In this document: one piece after another, positions 12,001 to 27,000 of the stretch
Layout of the letters: every line of letters begins with the position of its first letter
Numbering within the stretch: position 1 is the stretch's first letter
Assembly (NCBI GenBank): GCA_900618425.1
Contig: UZAN01040872.1
Coordinates: 4,341-68,340 of the forward strand
DNA length: 64,000 nt
DNA from: Echinostoma caproni
Lineage: Eukaryota; Platyhelminthes; Trematoda; Plagiorchiida; Echinostomatidae
Direction: 5' to 3'
The notes under the pieces: generated by a model
The model's database searches: none
The model's input: the letters and a program-made list of their open reading frames with translations, nothing else
Told to the model about the DNA's origin: nothing
Translations under genes and position numbers: made by a program

Positions 12001-13208
12001 CAGACTGGTTGGATATCCATTAGGGGATAATAGAAAATAATATGCACAATTACCACGAAAGTGTGTTTGAAAATTCTACCTAGCAGCACAATCGAGGAGA
12101 ACCTGTTCATCATGATTTCGAACATTTTTATAGGTTTGCTGACCTGAATCTGTCGAAATGAAGCACGTTTTAGCAGCAACAACTCCGTTTGAGCCACCCT
12201 CCTGCCTGTTTATTAAATAACCATCCTTTTATCGCTCCCAACATTACACCTGAATGATTTTTGTGAGTCCACTTTTGCAGCGCCTAAATGTATCCAATGC
12301 TCCAGTTCACCACTTCCCCCTACTCACAGCGGATGATCGTTTGTGATGTACCCGTTCTGTGCCCGTTCCGTCCCGTTTCAGATTGATGTGTGATGGTGAT
12401 CCCGATGAACTATCGATGGGACCACTTTTGAGGAAACAACGAGCAGATCAGTAAATGCACTGCCGAGCCAGTAATGTGTTGTTCGCATTCGTAACGAAAT
12501 CACAAGCCAACACATTTAACTACAACTAAAACGAACCAGTGGGAGATCGGCGCTACGCGTCCGTTATTCGAAATAGCCTGATCACCTGCATACGGATTTT
12601 TGTTAGTATAAAGAGAAATATGTTTGCAAAGCCAAAGCAACGCCCGTTTTAAATCGTTAGCAGATAAGGACGCTTTTGTCCACGAGAAGTTTCTACATCG
12701 TTCGGCTTACAAACGTGCGGACAAAAGTGCAGTTGGATGATTGATGCTTGAATTTGAATTTGACAATAACAACTGATGTGTCAATATGAGCGTTAATAGT
12801 TAAAGTGATGAAACTCGCTCCCTCCAATGCAAAACAAGATTTCGGAAATGAACACTCAAAGTGCAAGTTTTGGCTGAGTGATCTTTTAGGCCTAATCATC
12901 CGATGGAATCGGGATAGTATAGCCTTCTTCAATCATCAACTTGGTGTATTAGTTTTGTGAACTACCACAAGTAACCGCTTTAGTTTACATAACAGATAAA
13001 TGTGAAAAAAACCAAAAACCATTGAACGAAAATCAACGTCATTCCAACTCCAGAACACATTCCGTTGTTTTTTGCCTCGATCCCAGAAGATGCGACAGAA
13101 GGCGTGTGGCAAGCGGAGATCTTCCACAGGCTAATTTTGATCTATATTGATTGCTGAAATGCGTCGAGATCACAACAAAATAGGAAAGTAACCATCTGCC
13201 CTTCTTGA
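9029..13208. other. Non-coding stretch
   Basis: It begins with a (TTA)n-like tract at 9029-9055 that abuts the CR1-like insertion. Single ambiguous bases occur at 10022 and 11365. Small frames such as 88 codons at 9772-10038 and 93 codons at 10865-11146 (both plus) show no recognisable domain and no convincing splice context. I see no RNA gene or repeat beyond simple sequence. Confidence 0.5.
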
Positions 13209-16200
13209 TTATGCTTCACTCCATATAGGCCGGAATGTGCATTTCAAGATTTCAATGCTGCGTGACAACGTTGATTCGAAAACAATGCATCTACTTTCAC
13301 GTGTTTTCCAGCTGATACCGTACAGTTGAGCAGAGTCGGCTTTCCTAGTCCGGTATCCATGATATTGTTCAACTCGATCCGGTCGGGTCAAGGTGTCTGA
13401 TAATTTACCCTGAGAAAACGGAGAATTAAAACAAATCCAACAAGCCAATTTGATATGTTGAAGACATGATATTACCCGTAGCAGATCTTCCTGTGGCATT
13501 TTGGAGTTGTCTATGCTCACAAGGTTGGGGCGCATATTTACCCTGGGAGGACGCCGTCGTTACAACCTCATTATTGGTTTGGCAAAGTCAAATCACACAA
13601 GATGTTTTTTTAATTTTGCACAGAATTAGAGCGCAAGTTTAAAAAAACTGTCGAAATTATATCAGGATTGAACCAAAAAGCGTCAATATGTGAAAACAAG
13701 TTCCAAAAGCTAACCACTCCGAGCGGAGGTTTCGTGGACTCGCACATCAGTTTACAAGACTTTGAACAGAAAAATGATCATCCATTTCGTAATAATGAAA
13801 TACTAACCCATTGCATTTTATAATTCACCAAGCAACAGTTTATTTTGGAAAGAAAACCATCGAGTACTTTCTTACCGAGAAAAATAGTGAATAATTTTGA
13901 ATTGTCTCGCTACCCATGCATTTATCCAACGATCGATCAACGAATTATCCACTGACTCACCTAATCTCTGAATTTACACAGACATATTTGACTCCAAATT
14001 TGGAATAGGTGTTCATTTTGGCTCGATTGATAGCTTAAAATAAATAAAAATAAATGATTATTAAAACTAGATTGTTGTGGTTTACAGGATAAATCTTCAG
14101 ACGATTTCATCTTACATGGGTACAGACAGCACTAATCAGAGGTCTGTATTGAGGAAACTTACCGCTTATATCTTCGTTAAACACACACGCTGCAAGTTGC
14201 TTTTATTTTGAATTTATGTGCAATTTTACTTAATGGATGGTTTTACTTAACGGACAGGCAAATGCATGGAAAAAATTTTCTATCTCTTCCAGCAATTATA
14301 ACTGTTGAATTTGGTCTCCATCTTGATGACAAAAAAGAGAATGATTCAGGACCACTATTCTCATTGTACACAAAGTATTGGGCTTACTTCGCGTAACCGG
14401 AACGGCAAATCGTTCCCCCTTCTTGATCGTCCTCCATTACTCCCGTAAGTGAATGTGATCAATAAAGATGGCATAAATTAGACCCGCCCGGTGCTCAGCT
14501 TAATCTAGCCTACACAACCTCTTCCGCCCCACCGCCTCATTCGTTCGATCTTAGTTAGCTTATTGCGGGTCTCTGGGCTAAGGAAGAAGATAAATTACAG
14601 TTATTTCTCACGCTTAACAGTTCGTAACCCTCTTGTTCTGCATATGCTGTAGCCTATGTGCAATTTACGGATAATTCGTTCTGACAGAGCTCGAAGTTCG
14701 GAGGACGTAAACGTGTGTGTCTGTGCGTTTGTGTGCGCGCGAGTATGCTATACGATTGGCATTTCTGAGGGAAGACTATTTGGACTAGCTGGTAACTAAG
14801 CTGTCATCTTCGGGGGTTTATTAAAAAGAACTGCTCAGGTACACGCGCGTGCTCACAAACGAGAATCGGGAGAAGGAAACAGCCGCAAACATAGGAACTC
14901 ACATTTGTACCGGATTGTATATATCCCAGAGACGGATCAAGCCCCTTGATATCCACGTTTCAGAATGTATAGTCATTGCGTGCACAATGAGGAACTTGGG
15001 TTTTATTTGCTCAAAAGTTCTCTCCCTTTTTGATGTTTACACACGAATTAAATGAAATGCGAGCTGCGATTCACGCAGACGGAAATGCTAATTCCGTTGT
15101 CTAAATTAACTAACTTATCCAGTTAAAACAGCTTTGTATTGTATTTAGGATATCAAGCTTGGATTAGCCTATTCAATTGTTCAGAAGCATTAGGGACTCT
15201 TGATGTTCTTGCATACGCGTGGACTGTTTGAGGGGAGGGAGGTTTGACTGTGAAAATATGAAATACGCTGTTTTACAAAAGAGAGTAAATTAAGCAGGTG
15301 TAACCATGAACGATGAACAATTGTAGGTTTGCGACTCGACGTATTTTATTGACGTTTTGGGATCGAAAACACTGAAAAGATCTGATATGAACAAGAGTGA
15401 CCCTCATCAATACACTTTGTGGATTTTTACCTGTCAAAGCATATTAAGGAGTGAAACCCACATCTAAGATTATCAATAGTGTCTGGTGCGTCTGAACAAT
15501 CGAATGGGCGAATCCTAGCTTGATACTTTAAATTGATTGAGCAAATCCCCCGAGGTGATGACCTTCGACCGTAAAGCCCAGGGGTGAGGGTGCTGCCAAG
15601 AACTGCGCTAGTATGTTTCAGATGAGATTTCGGTGTCATGTATGCCAAATAAAAGTGATATTCCAACTGTTATGTACAATAAACAACTATCCTCGACGGA
15701 GCACCGCCTTGTGGAATTTTCGACAATCCTAAATTTGTTATTTGCACGGTACCTGGAATTTGAACACGTCCCTAGTGTTCTTTCAGAATAACTCATTGGA
15801 ACTACATGATGAATCAGTAAAGTTTCGTTTAGTCGTTCGATTAATGATGAATGATGATGATGGTTTGAATTGATTGAGCTCAACTTATCCGCGGTGTCAG
15901 TTACGGGCGACAAATGTTACTATAGGTAGATATCTGAAGCCCGCTTACGCGTGAATACAGTTGTGTTCATCTCATATCTGTCTGTGACAGTTATTGGACA
16001 CAATTGTTTCAAAGTCAGAATACGATTTATGCCACATAATGGGACCGAAAAAGATTACTCGTAAAATGCATTTTTCTCTGATTGTCAAATATTTTGAAAA
16101 CCCAGTTTCATGGAAAGATTATTTGCTATCGCTTTCCGCTGTTTGTATTTTCGGTTCTCTATGAGACCCCAATGTGTGCAGCTTTCATCACGTCGAATTT

Positions 16201-18098
16201 CAAAATGGAACACGGTATCATCATTGCACGAGAATTAATTGCGGAAGAAACTCAATTTCAAATCGTTCAGTGCAGTTCTCCGTTACCATAGATGCATCAG
16301 TTGCTCTATACGCAAGGCATGTTTCCTATGAAGTCTCCCCAGAGTTTAACCTGGACCATGCTTGAAAGTTACTGCAAATCTTGGGATGCTGCAGTTTGTT
16401 TTCTTCTACGTATGTGTGCGCGACTAGTTACAAGTCTGCATGTTCTGGTTTCGTGATGTAAGTGAACACAATCAGAGGATTAACTTCTCTCTTCCTAAAT
16501 AAACCTAGTTGATGCGCACAAATCCGCGGTCGAGAAATTAAGCGTTCCGACGTACTTGGTGAGTTGTTAGACATTTGACCGAAACATTCAAACAATAAAA
16601 CAGTTTTATCAAAGTGTGTTTCTGGCCGATGTGTATTTCCGCCTGAATTTTCTGCTCTGAGTTTACTCAAATTGGAGAAGGTATTTCTCTTGTTAAAGCT
16701 GCAAGTAACTCCATGTTGAAGTGGTAACTAATATGATATACAAACCGGGAATCGTGTGACAAGATTCGGCAAAGGTATACTGAACACGTCACTGCGGTGT
16801 TCCAAAATCGATATTGACGTGTGTCATAAGCTTGACGGCAAAGTGAAGTGGATTGGCATACGGTCGTACCGAATCAGCGGTAGGTTACCGTAGTGTAGAA
16901 TGATTGTATGATTGAGAGTGACAATCCAGAACGTTGGAGCGTTTGGCTAATCAAGCGGGATCTCCAGAGTTCATTTACGGAGATATACGCGATCAAAAGG
17001 AAAGCCAGCTATTCTGTAGTTATAAAAAACCTTTTATTAAATATCAGACGGAGGACGGTTCGGTGGCTATACCGCAGGTGTGCTGAGTAACAGATGCTTT
17101 CTTCGTTTTACCTTCCGTGGTGGTAAAATTCATTATTCTTTCAATATAATTTTACAAATACCGATGTGAAATATTTGACCACTGGTTGGTTTCGAGACTG
17201 AGGAGGTTTTGATTTTCACCGTTCCAGTTGAACTTCAGTCGTCTTAATAAACAAGTAATCAATTTTCCACAAGCTTACGTCAAAATTCTAAATGCTTTAT
17301 TAACGAACCATTAGTTTGAATGTTTTTGTAAATTATTAGAAGTAACACAAGTTGTTGGTGATTATGGTTTCATAAATCAGTCTTCTCATTGAGAAACCAA
17401 TTTTCAAGTTCCCTTTTCGCGATCTAATGTGCCTCAAGGTTCGATGCACCACCCACATTAGTCTTACTCAAGGTACACATTCGCATGTTTTCATTTTGCG
17501 TTATTGATTGAATGGGCTCAAAGATGAAGTTAAAGACTAATAGTTGATGATACTAAGTTCAACTACAGAAGGTTTATTTTCTCTTAAACATATTTTCACG
17601 TCAAAAAAGAAACAAACTATACCGCAAGTTTGCACGTTTTATATCCCTGGACATGTGGCTGCTTCTCATCACGATGCATACTGCACAAAACGCGAGGGTT
17701 GTTTAGGGTTTTTTCGCGGCATCCACGTCAGTCAGAGATAAACAAAATACCAACATCTCCGACAGAAGAATTTCTGTTTCTGTGTGCCAAATCTAATCGG
17801 ATCTAGCATTTCTTTTGTTGGTGCGGAGCAACCTGCGTGGGCAGAGCAGGATGAGAATTACATAACGGAGTAATCAAACACATTCTAAGTTGGAGTCGGA
17901 TTCACATGACGCATTCGAGGTTAAATCACCAGTTTAGAAACGAGGATCTCAAGTGCAAGACCTCATCTTCAGACATCAATCGATGTTTTCGGGTGGGACA
18001 AGGTGAACCAAAGCACGTTTTCTTGGATAGTCTACAGCACACGAAGGGCAAAATTTCGATGGTATTTGGAAGTGATTCTTATCTAACGATAGAATCCA
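13209..18098. other. Mostly non-coding stretch with one weak exon candidate
   Basis: The minus strand at 13209-13560 has an open frame containing a 66 bp intron-like segment (see findings); it is not called as a gene. Around 14712-14747 there is a GT-rich, purine-pyrimidine alternating tract. ATG-rich simple sequence lies at 15843-15862. Other small frames are unsupported. Confidence 0.45.
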
Positions 18099-18122
18099 GT
18101 CCCCCTCCCCCCTCCGACCCCC
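18099..18122. repeat. C-rich tract, possible G-quadruplex on the minus strand
   Basis: Three runs of five to six C separated by short spacers on the plus strand give runs of G on the minus strand compatible with a G-quadruplex. No gene lies beside it, so a regulatory role is only a possibility. Confidence 0.5.
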
Positions 18123-21100
18123 AGTAAAACCAAATTAACTATATCTTCGTTTGTCCCTCCTCTCGCCAGATGATCCTTCTCTTTCCACTCCCCCCTTTCA
18201 TGTTTGCCCGTTTTATTGTACCTTATCCGTTTTTGTTGCATACTAAAACTCATCGAAACAATGTATTTTCTGCTGTATACACTATGTTGAGATGCAGCGT
18301 AAATGCCTGGGACGTAAATCTTACAGAACTCACAAATAATGCTTCCTCTTGGAGTGGGTCTCGAGAAAACGTTGCTCCGGTATGCCCAACTCTCGTAGTC
18401 GCATTTTCCCTAATATTCCGAACCAGCACACTGTGCAGACAGTGTGAAAATTTACGATGAATGGGTGAAAAATAACTGGTGTAACTATTTCTTCCCCATC
18501 CATGTCGTTATTTGTTATTCATTCAGGAATATATTTAGAAGAAAAAATAGAAATGATGATCAATTTTGAAGGATTGTACTCATGACTAACAGTTTAGACA
18601 AGCAGAGCCATGATATGCCAACCAAATGTTTGTGTTTCACTGATGTCGATTGCAGAATTTCGAGACACGTGTAAACCAATCACCACTACCAAGTCACAAG
18701 TAAACGATACAGAATGCAAAGCGAATTGAACGAATTTTATTCTTCCGGGTCAGTGATGAAGACTTAAAAGTGCACTGCACAATTCACCATGAAATATTTG
18801 CTTCTTGTTCAACGAACGGCGCCGCAATACGGTTGTCATGCATAGATACATATCAGGCTTTGCTGCCACCTGTTCAACCAGTTTCGTGCTCATCAACTTT
18901 AAGGATGCAAAAGCATTTAAAACTAATTGGCAGTCATTTAAGCGACTTGGTTGATTCCAAATTTTATATTGTCGAAATATATTGTGGAACTTGCGGTGAG
19001 ATTTCAGTGTTTTGCACTTTTTGGATGACTCACAAAAACCGTTATCTCAAGTTCCCGGGGATTCGGCATTTCTACCCACATTTGGCTCTTATAGGTTAGG
19101 GTTTATACTGAACCGTACAACAGTGAACTGGGCTACCATCATACATATTTTTGATGCTGGATTGTGAACCCCACACAAGCTGGTTGAAGTAACATCAACT
19201 TTTTAAATTTCATCACCGTAAATATTAAAATCGATCAATTGTTTGAGAATAATCCAACAGAGACATTCTTGGCAGATCATCAGCTTGAACTAATTGAATG
19301 GTTCCCAAAAGCAATGATTCGGATTTTTTTAAATGGTTCATAACATGTTTCCAGATGAGATAAAACCGAAAACAATGATTAGTGTAATTTAAAGAATATC
19401 AATTATAGGACAATATTATTATCCTGATGTAAATGCTGAACCTTCTCAACACATCCTTATTCGCTTATCGATCCGCAATATTTGCGGGGGGGGCATTGGA
19501 AAGTGTTTTTATGTTACATAAAAACATAAAGCATGACCATCACAAATCTATATATACCTCTCGATGTTGTCAGATATTATTCAGTCATATTAGAGGACTT
19601 GCAATGTGCTTCTGCATGGTTCCCATCTCCAAATCCGATAAGATTGTACAAAATGATGTGGTTTTTGAAACGTTTTGTGTAATGTATCATTTTTTGGGCG
19701 AAAGGATCATTCTCTGCTCGAATTCTTTGTTTAAGCTTTTGGAGGTCTCATACCGCTGAACAGTCCGGTACGATGGAAACAGTCCAAAACAAGTGACATC
19801 TTCCATATCCTTGACTGGATGTGATACGAGCGATAATTTAAATCATAAATATTTTGCAATAAAAGGGACCTGTAGTGTGTCGTTTATTAAATTTAGGTGG
19901 CTTTTTGTTCTTACGAATACGTCCGGTTTAGATATGAAACACTTTAAAATATGATGTGTATTGATGTCATTCAACGAATGTACGATTAAAACAACTTAGA
20001 ATTGAGTGGCTGCTGGAATTCAATGAAATACATAGTTCCCGTGAATTTGGTTCTTTGTGTGTTTTCAATTTAATCCTTCCATCCTAAACCACACACTCAC
20101 GCATATACACACAGAATCATCGCGATTCCCCCGGAAACTTTTGACCAAATGAAATACAGTCTGTAATCCCTCATAGTGTCGTCGCAAGCGATGCATGCGA
20201 AACGTTGATTCACAAAATGGAGCATACACCTTAAGTTACCCCGATATATAAGTCTAATACACTTTCCAACGGTTTCATTTCGGAAACATTATCACAAAAC
20301 GTGTAATCGTAGAGACCACTCAGATTCGTCTAGTAAACCATCACTGCCACGTTTTACCTTTTTGCTAGGCACTGATGTTCAAGCTTCACAAGTCACTGTT
20401 ATCAACCGTCCCCCTTTGACATCGAGCAGCCCTTTTTGATCTCTCGATTTTTTGATATTTTGATTGGGAAATGCATAAGAATGTTTGACACTGCTCGAGG
20501 GCAATCAACCAATTGTTTATTCATCTTCTCCTAGTTCACGATTTGAAATGTTATTACTGTTGTCCTTGCTTACCGCTGATTGTCTAAGTTGCACTGATGA
20601 TGTTGCCCAGCTTGTCTACGGAACATCTGCTATCCATACTTCCAGCTCGGGAAACTCACCAACATCCAAAATGCTTAATACAATTCAAAGAAAAATTGTC
20701 TTCATTTGGTTGTACTATTGGTTTCTATCAGAAGAATATATCAAAAAATGTAGTGTTCAAACCTCATTGCCATGTATGTTCTATTGTAATCATTTCGCGC
20801 GTCAAGAACGTTATTTCTCTCAAGGGGATTTAGAAATAAGACCGTCTAATACAAGGACTAATTTCAAGGATGGAACCCAATTTGATACGTAGGTTTACCT
20901 TGAACGTAGTACGAATTTCGATTGACGTAATCTCAAAAGACCGATTTGCGTAACATTTTCCCTCATTACCTTCATGCCGGAGGGAGAAATAACCGTTTTT
21001 TTTATGAATTGCAGTTGTATGTTATGTGCGTGAATCGGCTGTTTTTCACAAGTACTTTTATTTATTCATTAATTATATTTATTTATTTATTCTTTACTGG

Positions 21101-24014
21101 AGCAGCAAATCATGCTAGATTATGAAACAAGAGAAAAATAAAGCCTTTTCCGCGCATTCTTGGAAATGTACAAAATATCGAGTTAGGTGAAGTAGAAGAC
21201 CCAGAAGAGGAACACATGCGTAGATCACGTGATTCCGAAACAATCGTAGAAAAGAACCGCATTTGCAAAGCGTGATGAAACCTGTGATTACACAAGATAT
21301 AACAAATCTGAAATTGGCTCTGAACAGGAGTAATGTGGCAGTACTTGTGCAATATTAGGAAATATTTAACCAAAAGTGTTTCATAAAAGTATAAGCTACC
21401 TGAGCAGTGGGTTATGTGAAAATGAACAATGTAACTGGATGGCATTATCAGATTTTTGTTGTGATTTTCAGATAACAACAGTCTTCATGTGAAGTGTGAA
21501 ATGTTTTGTTTCAATCCATTGTTAACAACATCATGTAAAATCAGAAGAACTTATACAATTAACCAAGAAACGAAACTCAACGACATAAAGTCGATTATCT
21601 GGAACTTAACAAACCTCAAGCACCAGCTATTTTCCGTTGCTCATAGGTATCGGATCTGCTCTACGGCATTTCTCCTTCGCGACAGGTGTTGGCACTTGGC
21701 AGTTAAAAAGAAACAGGTAAATATCATTCGGGTTTGGCGCGAAAAGGCGGAGTATAATTCTAGTTCAGCTTCGTTCTCCAAATCAAGACGAGTGTTCTGA
21801 ACATGCTCCGGTTTATAAACAAAATTCGACAATAAACTGAAAGTGTGCTTTGCATTAAAAGGGTACAGATTTGGGATTGGTCTTTTGACCTCTTCCAAAC
21901 GCTTCCAACATGTAGTGATCAAAGCGTGTCCTCGTGTCGTACTAAATTGGAAACACAACAATAAGTACATGTAAGTCTACTGTTGACAATGCATAACGAG
22001 CATTGGAAAAAAAATGTATACTGCGGGGACATTGGGAGCACCAAACAAGCTACATGACATCAGAATATTATGACGCAATACAATTTAGAGGCGTGAGATG
22101 AATCGGCATGACTTTGACCAGAACCAATGTTCATCTAGAAGGAATCTGGGACATTGATTAGAGTAAAGTGAGTACTGTGATCGAGGGAAATCACGAGAAG
22201 CAGATCACAAATTAATCAGCATTATCGTCCAAGACAGAACCCCTCATAAAGTGCACTATTACTATGGCTTTACGAGCGCTGTCTCTCTGTCGTTCGAGGC
22301 GGTTGTTGTGTCCCAGATTTAGTAGGTAAATGAGAACACAACGGACTAAACAGTAGGTGTATCGTAAACAGCAAATATGTAGCCGGTTCACAAACCGTGA
22401 TACAAGCAGGAACGAAGACAGGCAGGCAGTCAGAGTCCGGTTCACACGTCGCACTACATGCAAACACCTTCAAGCCAACATTCAAACAGTCAGTCAGTCA
22501 ATCGATCAATCAATTTGACCACAGGCATGTAATAACACAAGTCAATCAGTTGTAGATCAAAACATCACCTGTCGTTTCACAACTAAAGCAACGATTGATC
22601 TTTTCACAGGGAAAACAACAAATCATCAAATAGGGATGACTTGCGTAGTTAAAACAATGTCTTGCGGATCTGAGTAGAAGAATGTTGCATTTTTCACAAC
22701 CTCCAAAGAGCAGTCCCGGACTGATCTCTGTTTCTATAATCAGTTTTGAGTTGAGACGGGCAAGATTTAGGTGGCAGAAGTCTGAGAAACGACTCATAAA
22801 CCCCGTTTTCGGTCGGTCTTGGTGGGCTCACGTTTTCAATTTTCAAGGGCAAAATGAATCTAACTTCAACCCATCGTTTTACTCTAATGAATCCTTCCCG
22901 TTTGTCCAATTCGACTTTGTTGTGATTCGGTCAAAGTGAAAATTCCGATTTCAAACGCAATAATTCTCGGATATTTTAAAACAGAAACTGCTAAAAGAGT
23001 TTTAACCTATAGAATTTGACGATTCAGTATGGACTTGCATGCGGGAAGCAGACTGATGTAGACTTACATGATGCCAATTTTGTTATTCCAATGAGTTTTA
23101 TCTAAAAGTCAAACCCTATACAAATGTTATGGTACCCTTTCCTGTACGGAATGCCTAAGTTCTTTGTGCGGTGTTTGTAAACAGATATCTTCACTTCGTT
23201 CTATCATGATTATTGGATTTAGGTAATATAAGTTATTTCCCCATGTCCAGATATATAATTAGATGACTTAGTTATCTCGATTGTTGTGAATATCGCCGGT
23301 TATTCTAAAATTATTTTAAAATGAACCTAACAACTAAGGGGTTAATTTGAATTTAACGAGTTTCCCAATTAGTGACAGTTATAGTAATCCTCGCGAAAAG
23401 GCTAACAGAAAACGGATGCTCCTGTATTTGCTCTTCAATGCACAAGTGCAAACGTACGAACGTTTACGAATTTGATCGATTACTTTGACCATTTATTCAA
23501 ACAATCGGACGATCGATAGAGCATAGCAGTAGTTCTGGAATTAGAAAAACGCGTATTGTTCCAGGGAAATATGTTTTGTTCTTCGTAGTGCATTCTGTCA
23601 TGCAGTTGAGAATTCGAAATACACGACTATAATGAAATAAAAATGAAAAATCTCTATATAGAAGGTTATTGAATGTAACACAAATTAGGCGCTGATCAAA
23701 GAAGTCTTGTTTCTTCTCAATGGAATGAGGTGTAATTAACAAAATGCATGCACCAGTCTCCTGTAGTTCAAATGTCAATGATGAGAATCGACAATTGTGA
23801 AAACTGTGGTACCCATTCGTGTGAAACGCATTTGAGCTTTTACACCTGTTAGTTTGCGTGTCATGATTTCTTATTAAAGTCGATGGTAACTCGTGATAGT
23901 TGAAGATTAATGGCAAAACGTTATACTCGGCTCTTTTGATCTCTTATTCCGGTCTAAAAGTGCCGTCGGATAATGTACATGATTTCTTAGATGAACCGGC
24001 TCTGCATTGCAGTT

Positions 24015-24015
<1 letters not shown>
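18123..24015. other. Non-coding stretch with simple repeats
   Basis: Contents: a G8 run near 19487, a (TTTA)n-like tract at 21056-21095, and a CAGT/ATCA tetranucleotide patch at about 22487-22515. The longest frames, 135 codons at 20485-20892 (plus) and 139 codons at 23497-23916 (minus), show no domain I recognise. They look like chance openings in AT-rich DNA. Confidence 0.45.
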
Positions 24016-24018
<3 letters not shown>

Positions 24019-24053
<35 letters not shown>

Positions 24054-24085
24054 TATATATCCACATATATATATTTATTTATATA
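24019..24085. repeat. (AT)n microsatellite with degenerate flank
   Basis: An uninterrupted AT dinucleotide run occupies 24019-24049. It is followed by imperfect TA/TTTA units to about 24085. Confidence 0.95.
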
Positions 24086-27000
24086 TTCTTGCTGCGAGCT
24101 TCATCAAATAAAATAGGCAATTTTGATAGAGCTTTTGAGCGTACAAAAAAACCTTTAACCACAGTTATATAACAAACATGAGCTAACGCACGTTGTACCG
24201 TATGTTCCTTTCCACGAACAGCAGTCAGATGATGAACTGATCTAAGGCTAACATCGGTACGTTATTGAGGTGGACGGTAATAAATGACGGGCACGGAACT
24301 AACGTCCCCCAAACCTTTTAGAGAGAAATCAGATTGAACAAGGGGACAACTGGACTCAATCAGCTGACCATTATCAAGCACACAATCGATGTATGATCTT
24401 CCAAGTCGAAACCATTCAGACAAAAATAATGAAATAGACCCTTATAGAAATGTTTGGATTAGCCAGAACGGGAGAAAACCTGTTTCATTCACAACTTCCA
24501 TGCTCTCTTTTATTACCACACACGCACACACACACACCAAATCAATTTTTCCTCTCCCCAGACCAATTAAAGTAACTCCAAACGATACGGTTTCTCTCCC
24601 AGTTTTTGTTCAATGTTCGCTTGGTAATTGACGTGATAAAGGTCGACCGAAAAATTGTTGCTTTTTGGTTTTCTTCCGTTGTGACTAATCCAAACATTCC
24701 TATAGTGATCTAATACCATGAGCACGACACACAATCTGTTCAAAGACACCCGTCCCTAATTTGGATCCGGTGCCGTGGAAGATCAACCACATCGTTATGC
24801 GGTTGGGATGAACTAAACACGATCGAATATGCACATATTCTGCTTCGAATTTATTCAAACGATTGATTTTTTCTTCATCACCACTATCAAAATCCATGAG
24901 CAATGGCCAAATGTTCCAACAAAATTGCTTTCCTGTACTACATCACTTGATGAACTATTCCATTTCCTGAATTTGCGGATCATGGTTGCTACAATCTGCC
25001 CGATAAGCATCATTCTCCATGACCCCAGATAACAACTTCAGTCACAACTCGAATAGAAAGTTTAGCTTTCGCTTCGATAAATATGGTGAACTACGTCCAC
25101 TGTAAAACGAATGCTCCAGCACGTCGAATTTTGAACGCTTAGAGGGGGCAACAAATGTGGGTGAAGTTCATCCCGGGAGCAAGGTTGCCATACCTATTTC
25201 TGTTACGAAACCCAATCCGTTGTTTGGAATGTGGTATTTAAAAAAATGTCTCTCACTCTTTGGTCTGTATGAATACTCCTAATTGTGGCGCAACTGTAGC
25301 AAAAACAACAAAACGACGAGTATTTTTAATCAACTTATTCCCTGCGTTCGAGTCTAGTTAAACGGCAAAGCTTGTCGCCAGAATCATGCGATATGTTTCG
25401 AGCTCTGATGAAATCGTCCATCAGCCATAATCAGTCTTGTTTTACGTTACCGTTTACCGTTTCTCCTGAGAACCAACCTCAAGGTATGTGAAACAAGAGA
25501 GCCCCAGCAATTTATTCAGTACCCACCGAGTAAACTGAACCTGAAATGAGCCAGGTAGAGAAAATTGTTTAAAACGTTGATTTTGAATTTTGATCTGCAC
25601 GGTTTACCGATTTACAAATTTGATCTATATGACCATTTTAGGAATTAAGGGGAGGACGCACTTTAATTGACTTTTCTTGACTTTATTTTGATGTGTTAAT
25701 CCGATATTATTCCACCTTGTAATTGTACAGGTAAAAGGTGTGTTTTGCGCCAAAATAACAGCGAGTCTCACGTGTCCGCACTGGCCATAATGCTTGAGAA
25801 CTGATACGCGTGCAGACGTTCGAAACGGTTTTTTTCGAAGTGTTGACTGGAGAAGCACTCATATCTTCTGTGGGTAATCCGGGAGTTGTGTATCAATGTG
25901 AATCCTAACAGAGTACGATGAGGAATGACTATTCTTCTTTCCGTAGCTAGTAAACACTCAGATGAAATTTCTATTCGTTAGAATTGGTGCGATCTCATTG
26001 CTGTCCACTGTGAGAGAGAGAGAGTACTGTAGTGCATTCGCAGTAAGTTACTCTGACAAATAATGTTGGTACTATAAGCGGTGCAGGTGAATATGAGTCG
26101 TATTGTTTGCGTCACCAGGAATGCCATGGGTGACCCGAAATCGGGTCCCGCACACATCCACTAGATAAAGCTGTTCTGAACCATCTCGAGCACTTTGGTG
26201 CGTCATATCAAACTACAGAATTGCCATGCGTTACTGTTACTGTGTGCTTCTAAACCACAGACAGGGATGGGAGCTGACCGCTTTTCTGACACCATCGACC
26301 GAGAGGAATTTGACTGAAATATTGGGTAATGAGTCCGCCCGGCAGAAAGAAAAACAAACAGAATTCGAAGCAAATGACAATGCTCTAGCTGGGAATCACA
26401 TTGGGCACAATGAACTAGCGTTTGCGACATATCTCAGCAGAATTGTGAAGTGTCTTCCTGGAACAGTGGTCGCGGGATTCTTTCTTCACACCTGCCCCCA
26501 TATTATTTCAGGGTTGAGACCGAAGTTTCGTTTTTGTGATTCATCCCTTTCCCCTGATGTTCCGTATTCCTTAAAGGGACCTCAACCTTTCCAGAGGTTG
26601 ATTTGCTCGCACCAAACGGGTACGCAAGTAACATCCGGCAAGATATACATTAAACAATTACATAATTTACCATTTGAAGTTGAGGGAAATGTTCATTAAG
26701 GACGTTGAGACCGGACGAAAGCTTTCTTGTGAAATACAGAAAGGAAGAAGATGAACAGTGATCTCGAGCCTAGAGCTTAAAATTTTCCAGTAGCTAGTTG
26801 GTCATCTCCGCGCGCAACAAACGTCCAATAGAGCGAATATCCGTTGAGGTACGAAATTACCCTCGCAAGGTTTAGGTCAATTACACAAACCTAAAAAGGC
26901 ATAAACAATCGTGCCAAATGTATTCAGCTTGACATAATTGGTTTACATATTGTGTTATATTTTGCGAATGTCGACAGCTTCATTATTTCCAGATTTACTG

